Source: an uncultured Clostridia bacterium
GTDB taxonomy: Bacteria; Bacillota; Clostridia; Oscillospirales; Acutalibacteraceae
Reading direction: 5' to 3'
Assembly (NCBI GenBank): GCA_947171615.1
Contig: CAMVYG010000032.1
Location: 1 to 15,420 of the forward strand
DNA length: 15,420 nucleotides
Position numbers and translations under genes: made by a program. This document shows positions 1-4,914 of this stretch, piece by piece; position 1 is the first letter of the stretch, and every line of letters starts with the position of its first letter. Under the pieces are notes generated by a model. That model searched no databases and had not been told where the DNA came from. It worked only from the letters and a program-made list of their open reading frames with translations.

Positions 1-1
1 C

Positions 2-151
2 TATTGTCTCACGGTGATCCCCACCCTGCTGGGAGACGGCATTCGTCTCTTTGAAAATGGTGGCAGTGAAAAGAAGCTGCGTTTGCTGGAGACATTCCGG
101 TGCAATGGTATGGTGGAACTGTTGTATGAGCGCAGAAATCCAGAATGCTGA
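2..151 (+). CDS. RibD C-terminal/dihydrofolate reductase-like protein, 3' end only
   Basis: Only the last 49 codons of this gene lie in the window, ending at TGA 149-151. The visible residues read as the C-terminal strands of the RibD C-terminal/DHFR-like reductase fold: a TVIPTLLGDGIRLF stretch, then a leucine-rich segment and the ending VELLYERRN. In this family the P-x-LLG-x-G-x-x-LF segment contributes to the pyridine-nucleotide pocket, and a final strand around V-x-L-x-Y closes the sheet. Members include riboflavin-pathway reductases and uncharacterised YwjB/YyaP-type proteins, so the substrate cannot be told from this piece. It runs in the same direction as lysC, 76 bases upstream of it, and I see no terminator in that gap. 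The family is fairly likely; the exact function is unknown. Confidence 0.6.
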   Translation, partial: YCLTVIPTLLGDGIRLFENGGSEKKLRLLETFRCNGMVELLYERRNPEC

Positions 152-227
152 TACCTTGTTTTCACGTTTTCAGCGTACAGCCTTCGGGAAATTTGGGATA
201 GATTGCTTTGGAAGGAGCAGATAGAAT

Positions 228-1439
228 ATGGCACTGATCGTGCAGAAGTTCGGCGGCACCTCGGTAAGAGACGCCGAGCGAATCAACAATGTGGCGGATA
301 TCGTCACCTCGGCTTACCGCCAGGACAACGATGTGGTGGTGGTGGTTTCCGCCCAGGGCGATACCACCGACGACCTGATCGAGAAGGCGGCGGAAATCAA
401 TGAACGGGCCTCTAAGCGGGAGATGGATATGCTGCTTTCTGCGGGAGAACAAATTTCCGCGTCGCTGCTTGCAATGGCCATTGAGCGCATGGGATATCCG
501 GTGGTTTCCCTTTTGGGCTGGCAGGCGGGATTTGATACCACCTCAGATTACGGAAACGCCAGAATCAAAAAGGTGGACGCCTCCCGGATCCGCAAAGAAC
601 TGGATAAACGGAGGATCGTGGTAGTCACAGGCTTTCAGGGCGTAAACCGGTACGGCGATATGACTACCCTGGGCCGCGGCGGCTCAGATACCAGTGCGGT
701 AGCCATTGCGGCAACCATGCATGCCGATCTGTGCCAGATCTATACCGATGTGGACGGCGTCTATACGGCGGATCCCCGGAAGATCCCCGGCGCGATCAAG
801 TTGGATTCCATTTCTTATGATGAAATGCTGGAGCTGGCTACGTTAGGAGCGCAGGTGCTTCATAACCGTTCGGTGGAAATGGCAAAAAAATACAACATTG
901 AATTGGAGGTCCTTTCCAGCCTGACCAGGGAAAAGGGCACCATTGTAAAGGAGAAGAGCAACGTGGAGAAAATGCTGATCAGCGGTGTGGCAAAGGATGA
1001 CAATATTGCCCGGATCTCGATTATCGGTGTACCGGATCGACCCGGTCTGGCCTTTAAGATCTTTTCCAAGCTGTCCTCAAAGGCCATCAATGTAGACATT
1101 ATTTTGCAGTCCATCGGCAGAAACGGAACAAAGGATATCAGCTTCACCGTGGAGAAAGATAAGATGGAGGAGACTATCGAGCTCTTGAAGTCCTATGAAG
1201 AGACATGGGGCGCGTCCGGCATTGTTTCCGATGATAACGTATCCAAAGTGTCTATTGTGGGCGCAGGCATGGAGTCGCATCCCGGCGTGGCGGCGGAAAT
1301 GTTTGAGGCGTTGTTCAGCAGAAACGTAAATATCCAAATGATCTCCACCAGTGAGATCAAAATTTCCGTGCTGATCAACAAGGCCGACAGTGAGCGGGCG
1401 GTAGAAGCCATTCACGATAAGTTTTTTGAAGCGGTTTAG
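228..1439 (+). CDS. lysC: Aspartate kinase (aspartokinase)
   Basis: Phosphorylates L-aspartate with ATP, the first step of the pathway to lysine, methionine, threonine and diaminopimelate for the cell wall and dipicolinate. At 403 residues it matches monofunctional Bacillus-type aspartokinases (about 400-410). The N-terminal amino-acid kinase domain (about residues 1-240) opens with KFGGTS (residues 7-12). Further conserved segments are GFQGVN, TTLGRGGSDTSAVA and YTDVDGVYTADPR. Two ACT regulatory domains follow, at about 260-330 and 340-403, each carrying a typical ISIIG or VSIVG strand, so feedback inhibition by a pathway amino acid is expected. ATG 228 is preceded by GGAAGGAGC at good spacing. 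A second start inside the gene may make a separate ACT-domain subunit (see the feature at 963). No lysine riboswitch fits in the 76-base gap upstream. Confidence 0.97.
   Translation: MALIVQKFGGTSVRDAERINNVADIVTSAYRQDNDVVVVVSAQGDTTDDLIEKAAEINERASKREMDMLLSAGEQISASLLAMAIERMGYPVVSLLGWQAGFDTTSDYGNARIKKVDASRIRKELDKRRIVVVTGFQGVNRYGDMTTLGRGGSDTSAVAIAATMHADLCQIYTDVDGVYTADPRKIPGAIKLDSISYDEMLELATLGAQVLHNRSVEMAKKYNIELEVLSSLTREKGTIVKEKSNVEKMLISGVAKDDNIARISIIGVPDRPGLAFKIFSKLSSKAINVDIILQSIGRNGTKDISFTVEKDKMEETIELLKSYEETWGASGIVSDDNVSKVSIVGAGMESHPGVAAEMFEALFSRNVNIQMISTSEIKISVLINKADSERAVEAIHDKFFEAV
963..1439 (+). other. Possible internal translation start for a regulatory (beta) subunit of aspartate kinase
   Basis: Inside lysC and in frame, GTG 963 (codon 246) is preceded by AAAGGAG (947-953) with a 9-base spacer, a near-ideal Shine-Dalgarno arrangement. 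ATG 972 (codon 249) lies just behind it. Starting here would give a product of about 158 residues made of the two ACT domains alone. Bacillus and Corynebacterium aspartokinases are known to make such an in-frame beta subunit from an internal start near codon 246-250, assembling as alpha2-beta2. The position and the SD are seen in the sequence; actual use of the start is inferred from those relatives. Confidence 0.45.
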
Positions 1440-1480
1440 GTTTTGCCTGAAAATTTTATGAGTTATCGATTACTACTCAC

Positions 1481-1606
1481 TGTCATCCTGAGGAACGCAG
1501 TGACGAAGGATCTCGACTACCTCTTAGCCAGCGGGTACAAAGACCTTTCTATTCGCCAGCCACTGCTATCCGAGATTCTTCGGCGTTTTCACGCCTCAGA
1601 ATGACA
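1481..1606 (+). repeat. Dispersed palindromic repeat, copy 1
   Basis: This 126 bp element has ends that are inverted copies of each other: TGTCATCCTGAG (1481-1492) and CTCAGAATGACA (1595-1606), one mismatch. A second inverted pair lies inside: CGAAGGATCTCG (1504-1515) and CGAGATTCTTCG (1571-1582). Near the right end GGCGT (1582-1586) pairs with ACGCC (1591-1595) around a TTTC loop. It shares long stretches with the element at 3601-3737 in the same orientation, for example AGGAACGCAGTGACGAAG and AGCCAGCGGGTACAAAG. It has no coding capacity of its own. I regard it as a REP/MITE-like interspersed repeat; similar GTCATTCTGAG sequences recur in many bacterial genomes (recalled, not searched). It fills most of the gap between lysC and the small gene at 1821. 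Confidence 0.88.
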
Positions 1607-1775
1607 ACGTGTAATAGAAGCTGGTAAAAATGAATGATAAATCATATGTTTTTTGTGTTCAAGCATGCTTTATGCCAGATACAGAACCTGCGGCGAAAAT
1701 ATCAGTTTTAAAGCTTGACGATTTTTAGCCAAATGCTGCACTCACTGACAGAACTTGCATAAAAAGACAGCGTTT

Positions 1776-1822
1776 AAATCACCCTCTGAGAGCCAGAATA
1801 AAAGCTTGGGGGTGATTTTTTT
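1776..1822 (+). promoter_or_regulatory. Hairpin with T-tract overlapping the Shine-Dalgarno of the small gene (terminator or attenuator)
   Basis: AAATCACCC (1776-1784) pairs perfectly with GGGTGATTT (1810-1818) across a 25-base loop, and the 3' arm runs into seven Ts (1816-1822). That is the shape of an intrinsic terminator. The 3' arm also contains the GGGGGTGAT (1808-1816) that serves as ribosome binding site for TTG 1821. Folding would therefore both favour termination and hide the SD. The rest of the gap (1607-1775) shows no clear riboswitch class or T-box motif, and I could not place a convincing promoter in it. Confidence 0.55.
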
Positions 1823-2015
1823 GTTTCCTTATTATTGGGGAGGTCTCCCTATCGGTACACCCAACAGCATGCCTGCGGGCATGGTTCCGTTTCTGGACAA
1901 CGATCTGCGGGAGCTGCCGGAGGAAGTACGGGAAGCGCTGGAATATCATCGCGATGAAATTCGCAGCGCATCAGATCTGCACGATCTTGTAGAAGAGCTG
2001 AAATTGCGAAGATGA
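1821..2015 (+). CDS. Small hypothetical protein, 64 residues, TTG start
   Basis: I do not recognise this protein. The start was chosen at TTG 1821 because GGGGGTGAT (1808-1816), one base from the ideal SD, stands 8 bases before it; the open frame continues upstream to 1755 but has no SD there. The product begins FPYYWGGLPIG, a hydrophobic aromatic/glycine/proline head that continues through NSMPAGMVPFLDND. It ends in a charged helical half rich in Glu and Arg (LPEEVREALEYHRDEI, then DLHDLVEELKLRR). There is no signal peptide, long membrane helix or cysteine motif. It stands alone on the plus strand between copy 1 of the repeat and a convergent terminator. Separation into a hydrophobic head and an amphipathic tail suggests a real small protein, but the function is unknown. 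Confidence 0.6.
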   Translation: MFPYYWGGLPIGTPNSMPAGMVPFLDNDLRELPEEVREALEYHRDEIRSASDLHDLVEELKLRR

Positions 2016-2021
2016 AAGCAA

Positions 2022-2057
2022 GAGAAAAGGCGTTTCCAAAAGGCAACGCCTTTTCTC
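2022..2057. terminator. Bidirectional intrinsic terminator
   Basis: A perfect 13 bp inverted repeat, GAGAAAAGGCGTT (2022-2034) and AACGCCTTTTCTC (2045-2057), surrounds a 10-base loop. It sits 6 bases after the stop of the small plus-strand gene and 26 bases after the stop of the minus-strand kinase, so it can end both convergent transcripts. The T-run is inside the stem rather than after it on either strand, which is less than ideal. Confidence 0.7.
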
Positions 2058-2083
2058 CTGAGAGGGCTGGTGCAAGGCCTCTG

Positions 2084-2575
2084 TTACTGCCCGTCAAGCT
2101 CTACCTGATGGCAAAAATCTATTTCCTCCGGGCCGGGTACTTCAAAAAGCTCCGTGCATTTTCTTGCAAGATTTTCATCTACGAAATAAGCGCCGTCAGT
2201 CTGGGCCTGGTTGCGCTTTTGAATATTTCTGCGCCAGGCCTGTTCTGAAATATCGATGTAATGCCACTCTGTTTCAAAGCCACGTTCCCGGAAGAAACGG
2301 CTGGCTTCCGTTCTGCTTTCTTTCGTCCAGAAGCCCCATTCCAGAATGACCGGAATGTCCACTTCCAAAAGCTCTGCTGCTTTTTGAAATAAATACGTCT
2401 GAGCCTTTTGGGTAACACGCTCGTGGCTGTCTCCCAAAAATTCGTCAAAAAGGGCAAGCGTCAATTCATCGTAGGAAAGCACAACTGCGCGCTTTTCCCG
2501 GCGCAGCATTTCCGTGTAGGTGCTTTTTCCGCAGCAGATTTTTCCGCAAATCAAAATGACTTTTGCCTGATTCAT
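2084..2575 (-). CDS. AAA_33-type P-loop ATP-binding protein (small kinase)
   Basis: A 163-residue cytoplasmic P-loop protein of the zeta-toxin/chloramphenicol-phosphotransferase-like kinase group. The Walker A motif is GKICCGKST (residues 11-19). SYDELTLALF (34-43, with Asp36) resembles the substrate-side aspartate segment of these kinases. ILEWGFWTKESR (78-89) and the arginine-rich stretch R115, R116, R121 look like the substrate strand and lid. The length fits a stand-alone member. The substrate is unknown; family members phosphorylate small molecules or act as uncharacterised ATP-binding proteins, and no antitoxin-like partner is seen, so a toxin role is not supported. ATG 2575 is preceded on its strand by GGAGG with a 5-base spacer. 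It lies 76 bases downstream of the patatin-like gene and is probably cotranscribed with it. Confidence 0.85.
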   Translation of the reverse strand: MNQAKVILICGKICCGKSTYTEMLRREKRAVVLSYDELTLALFDEFLGDSHERVTQKAQTYLFQKAAELLEVDIPVILEWGFWTKESRTEASRFFRERGFETEWHYIDISEQAWRRNIQKRNQAQTDGAYFVDENLARKCTELFEVPGPEEIDFCHQVELDGQ

Positions 2576-2651
2576 AAAATCCTCCGCTTTTCAGGGCATG
2601 TTTTGAAAATAGAGGAAAAGACGGCATTTTCGATTTTTCAAATAAGCTCTG

Positions 2652-3506
2652 TTATCCTTCCCAGTACGCCTTGAAGGCTTCCAACTGCCGCCGACAGGTT
2701 TCCTTCCCTTCGTCATAAAGAGCCTGAAGCTTTGCAAGATCCTTTTCCGTGCGGGAAACGGTGACTGGCTTTGACGGGCGCAGTACAAAAATGCGGCCCT
2801 CGCTTTCCAGCCTGTCGATCTCATTTAGTTCTTTTGTGTACCGCCGGGGAATATTTAAAATGGCGCGAACCAGTTGGGGATAGTTACGATAATGCCGGGC
2901 GTAAAGCTTAGCGGCGGCACGGGGAACAGGCTGCTTTCGGTAACCGTGCTCTCTGGTGGTGATCACCAGGATCTTTTCATATCCTTCGTCAATGGCTTTT
3001 TGATAAGGGATGGAAACCGACACGCCGCCGTCTAAACAGGGAATGCCCTCCACCTGTACCATGGGGGCCAATAAAGGCAGGCTGGCGCTGGCCCGAATGG
3101 CTGCATAGATATCAGAGCAGGAGCTTTTTTCAAAATAGACAGGCTGCCCGGTGAGGCAGTTGGTGGCAACGGCGGTAAATTCACAGGGAGAGCTGTGAAA
3201 GGTTTCCCTGTCTAAGGGGATCAGGGTATCGCAGACCTCTCCGAAAAGAAAATCAAAATTGAAAATGCTTTTGTGAAGCAGCAGATTTCTCAGCCCTAAG
3301 TAGCGTTTGTCATTTACATAGTCCAAATTGACCTTTGCTGTTCGTCCCGGCTGGCGGGAAACCACATTCACACCGCTCAGCGCTCCGGCGGACACGCCGA
3401 ACAGACCGTCGGGCTCGATATTTTCTTCCTGAAGGAGATCTAAAGCTCCCGCGCTGAACATACAGCGCAAAGAACCGCCCTCCAAAACGATCGCTCTTTT
3501 TTTCAT
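2652..3506 (-). CDS. Patatin-like phospholipase family protein
   Basis: Predicted cytosolic or membrane-associated serine lipid acyl hydrolase of 284 residues, related to the bacterial YjjU/YqhO patatin group. The nucleophile elbow is GVSAG (37-41, Ser39), and the catalytic aspartate is in LDGG (158-161, Asp159), giving the patatin Ser-Asp dyad. The N-terminal oxyanion loop is LEGGSLRC (8-15), where family members usually have GGGxRG, so Ser12 and Cys15 are substitutions. ASASLPLLAP (139-148) is the conserved stretch before the Asp. The C-terminal third is rich in Arg and Lys, as in YjjU relatives. ATG 3506 follows GGGAGG with a 5-base spacer. It is the first gene of a minus-strand pair with the kinase at 2084-2575. 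The natural substrate cannot be told from the sequence. Confidence 0.92.
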   Translation of the reverse strand: MKKRAIVLEGGSLRCMFSAGALDLLQEENIEPDGLFGVSAGALSGVNVVSRQPGRTAKVNLDYVNDKRYLGLRNLLLHKSIFNFDFLFGEVCDTLIPLDRETFHSSPCEFTAVATNCLTGQPVYFEKSSCSDIYAAIRASASLPLLAPMVQVEGIPCLDGGVSVSIPYQKAIDEGYEKILVITTREHGYRKQPVPRAAAKLYARHYRNYPQLVRAILNIPRRYTKELNEIDRLESEGRIFVLRPSKPVTVSRTEKDLAKLQALYDEGKETCRRQLEAFKAYWEG

Positions 3507-3517
3507 AAAAACCTCCC

Positions 3518-3532
3518 GGGGCGTTTCGCCCC
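3518..3532 (-). promoter_or_regulatory. GC-rich hairpin directly upstream of the patatin-gene SD
   Basis: GGGGCG (3518-3523) and CGCCCC (3527-3532) form a 6 bp all-GC stem around a 3-base loop. On the minus strand this hairpin ends exactly where the GGGAGG ribosome binding site (plus-strand 3512-3517) begins, so it lies in the 5' leader of the patatin-like gene. It could stabilise the mRNA or tune access to the SD. The structure is seen; any role is inference. Confidence 0.45.
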
Positions 3533-3576
3533 CCTGTGAAAAGAAAGCTCCTTTTCCGGCGTCACATGCCCGATTT

Positions 3577-3606
3577 TTTATACTTTTTCACTGCACTTAT
3601 TGTCAT
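3577..3606 (-). promoter_or_regulatory. Candidate sigma-A promoter for the patatin-like gene, -35 inside the repeat end
   Basis: Read on the minus strand, ATGACA (3601-3606; five of six to TTGACA) and TATAAA (3577-3582; five of six to TATAAT) are separated by 18 bases. This gives a leader of about 60-65 bases before ATG 3506. The -35 box is the terminal inverted-repeat sequence of the dispersed repeat at 3601-3737. The match is good but computed by eye. Confidence 0.5.
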
Positions 3607-3737
3607 TCTGAGGAACGCAGTGACGAAGAATCTCGACTACATCTCAGCCAGCGGGTACAAAGCCTTTTTTATGCGCCGGTTTCTTCTAATCGAGATTCTT
3701 CGGGAAGATCCGAAGGATCTTTTGCTTAGTAATGACA
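3601..3737 (+). repeat. Dispersed palindromic repeat, copy 2
   Basis: A 137 bp second copy of the element at 1481-1606, in the same orientation. Its left end is TGTCATTCTGAG (3601-3612); the right end is TTAGTAATGACA (3726-3737), more degenerate than in copy 1. The internal pair is perfect: CGAAGAATCTCG (3624-3635) with CGAGATTCTTCG (3691-3702). After that pair, copy 2 has AAGATCC (3705-3711), a GAA loop and GGATCTT (3715-3721). Copy 1 carries an unrelated sequence at this spot that also forms a hairpin. An open frame of 70 codons crossing the element (3536-3748) is repeat-derived and not accepted as a gene. The element lies between the patatin promoter and the trmB promoter. Confidence 0.88.
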
Positions 3738-3805
3738 GTAGATGGTAAAGGTTGGCGGGATAAATTATACTTCATTTTACAGGAATTCACCCATTCTTGC
3801 AAGAC

Positions 3806-3834
3806 TTGATTTGAAAAGAAAAAGCGTCTATAAT
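3806..3834 (+). promoter_or_regulatory. Sigma-A promoter of trmB
   Basis: TTGATT (3806-3811) and a perfect TATAAT (3829-3834) are separated by exactly 17 bases. Transcription would start near 3841, giving a leader of about 40 bases before ATG 3882. The stretch between the repeat and this promoter (3738-3805) shows nothing further. Confidence 0.8.
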
Positions 3835-3881
3835 AAAGCGAAAACGAAGTGTGAAGAAAATAGAGAGGGACCGTAAAAACC

Positions 3882-4532
3882 ATGAGAATGAGAACAAAAT
3901 CCTGGGCGAAGCCGGAGCTTGCCGCTTGCTCTTATTACATTCCGGAGCCGGAGGCTCTGCGGGGAAACTGGGCCGAAAAATTCGGAGAGAAACGGCCTGT
4001 TCATCTGGATTTGGGCTGCGGGAAATGCCTGTTTTTGGCGGAAACGGCGGAAAAGCATCGGGAGATAAACTATGTGGGAATTGACCTGAGCTATGATATT
4101 CTGGGGGTGGGGCGCAGAAATATCCAGTCTGTTTTCGGAGAGGAACAGCCGGATAATGTGCTGCTCTGCTATTACAATATTGAAAAGCTTCCCCGGCTGT
4201 TTTTGCCCGAGGACAAAATAGAACGGCTTTATATCAATTTCTGTAATCCCTGGCCTGCCGCCAAGCATCACAAGCGTCGCTTAACCCATACCAGGCAGCT
4301 GGAGGGATATTTTTCCTTTTTGAAGCCCGGGGGAGAGATCTGGTTCAAAACGGATAACGATGATCTCTATCTTGCAACAAAGCGGTATTTCACAGAGGCT
4401 GGCTTGGAGCTCTTTTTCGATACCCAGGATCTTCATGCGGAACAGGGAGTGGAAAATATCCTGACGGAGCATGAGATCATGTTTTCCGCTCAGGGCATCA
4501 AAACAAAGGCGCTCCGCGCGAGAAAAGCATAA
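3882..4532 (+). CDS. trmB: tRNA (guanine46-N7)-methyltransferase
   Basis: Transfers a methyl group from S-adenosylmethionine to N7 of guanine 46 in the variable loop of tRNAs, stabilising the tertiary fold in the cytoplasm. The 216-residue length fits bacterial TrmB. SAM-binding motif I is HLDLGCGKC (41-49), followed by NYVGIDLS (63-70). The family signature is NFCNPWPAAKHHKRRLTH (119-136), where proteobacterial enzymes usually read FSDPWP, so Asp122 is replaced by Asn. FKTDNDDLYLAT in the C-terminal half matches the conserved TD segment. The start at ATG 3882 has GAGAGGGA about 11 bases upstream. The gene stands alone with its own sigma-A promoter and is closed by a strong terminator. Confidence 0.96.
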   Translation: MRMRTKSWAKPELAACSYYIPEPEALRGNWAEKFGEKRPVHLDLGCGKCLFLAETAEKHREINYVGIDLSYDILGVGRRNIQSVFGEEQPDNVLLCYYNIEKLPRLFLPEDKIERLYINFCNPWPAAKHHKRRLTHTRQLEGYFSFLKPGGEIWFKTDNDDLYLATKRYFTEAGLELFFDTQDLHAEQGVENILTEHEIMFSAQGIKTKALRARKA

Positions 4533-4552
4533 ATTTATAGAAAATCAATAAA

Positions 4553-4588
4553 AAAAGCAGCGGTCAAAAACCGTTGCTTTTTGTTTTT
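4553..4588. terminator. Intrinsic terminator shared by trmB and the small minus-strand gene
   Basis: AAAAGCAGCGGT (4553-4564) pairs with ACCGTTGCTTTT (4570-4581) with a single G-T wobble around a CAAAA loop. It is followed by a T-rich run to 4588 on the plus strand and preceded by seven As, which act as the T-run on the minus strand. It begins 20 bases after the trmB stop and ends just before the stop of the convergent gene. Confidence 0.9.
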
Positions 4589-4591
4589 CTA

Positions 4592-4816
4592 TTACAGCTT
4601 AAAGTCTTCCGCGTCATATGCGCCTCCCAGAGGCGGCGCTGTTCGCGGCTCCCGCATCAGAGGATCGTATTCGTACTTTTTGCATTTCCCGTTTTTCAGC
4701 GTCAGGCGAAGGGTACACAGGGGCGGTTCCCCGTGCTTTGCGCCGTTGTGCAGGCAATAGGTACAGCTCAGTTCCACACCGGAACCGAACAGCTTCTTTT
4801 TTCTTTTTCCAAACAT
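4592..4816 (-). CDS. Small four-cysteine protein, function unknown
   Basis: A 74-residue protein that I cannot assign to a named family. The start is ATG 4816, because GGGGAGAG (plus-strand 4821-4828) stands 4-6 bases before it; an upstream ATG at 4840 in the same frame lacks an SD. After a basic head (MFGKRKKKLFG) come C18 and C21 (SCTYC), then C34 and C45, spaced as in a possible small zinc ribbon or similar metal site. A YEYDPLMREP segment follows, then a Gly/Pro-rich tail ending YDAEDFKL. No membrane segment is present. It has its own promoter candidate (4881-4909) within 6 bases of the ylbJ stop and ends against the trmB terminator. The metal-binding role is inference from cysteine number only. 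Confidence 0.75.
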   Translation of the reverse strand: MFGKRKKKLFGSGVELSCTYCLHNGAKHGEPPLCTLRLTLKNGKCKKYEYDPLMREPRTAPPLGGAYDAEDFKL

Positions 4817-4833
4817 AAGGCTCTCCCCGTCAA

Positions 4834-4882
4834 AATCCAATCTCCAGAATCCAGAATCCAGTATCTAGAATCTAACATCCAG
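4834..4882. repeat. Tandem heptamer array, seven units, consensus AATCCAG
   Basis: Seven consecutive 7-base units: AATCCAA, TCTCCAG, AATCCAG, AATCCAG, TATCTAG, AATCTAA, CATCCAG. The two central units are identical and the flanking ones differ by one to three bases. On the minus strand the unit reads CTGGATT. The array occupies the leader between the promoter and the SD of the small four-cysteine gene, and its last unit touches the -10 box. Confidence 0.7.
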
Positions 4883-4909
4883 TATATCATAACTCCGCTA
4901 TTTGCGCAA
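4881..4909 (-). promoter_or_regulatory. Candidate sigma-A promoter of the small four-cysteine gene
   Basis: On the minus strand TTGCGC (plus 4904-4909) and TATACT (plus 4881-4886) are separated by 17 bases. The leader to ATG 4816 would be about 60 bases and would consist mostly of the heptamer array. The -10 matches five of six and the -35 four of six. Confidence 0.55.
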
Positions 4910-4914
4910 TTCCG

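Noticed and set aside
152..227. Lysine riboswitch upstream of lysC
   Set aside because: Only 76 bases are available between the upstream stop and lysC, far too few for an L-box, and no terminator stem is visible.
1607..1775. T-box or other known riboswitch before the small gene
   Set aside because: No T-box core (GGGTGGNACCGCG-type) and no aptamer core I recognise; kept only as an unexplained leader.
1755..1820. Longer start (TTG 1755) for the small gene at 1821
   Set aside because: No SD before 1755, and the added segment is the 5' arm and loop of the hairpin.
2084..2575. Zeta-type toxin of a toxin-antitoxin pair
   Set aside because: The P-loop family is related, but no small antitoxin gene overlaps or precedes it; its neighbour is a patatin-like enzyme.
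3536..3748. 70-codon open frame crossing repeat copy 2
   Set aside because: Most of it is the dispersed repeat sequence. Such repeat-borne frames are commonly misannotated as hypothetical proteins; no SD supports it.
4834..4882. CRISPR array
   Set aside because: Units are 7 bases in direct tandem with no spacers; this is a simple tandem repeat.
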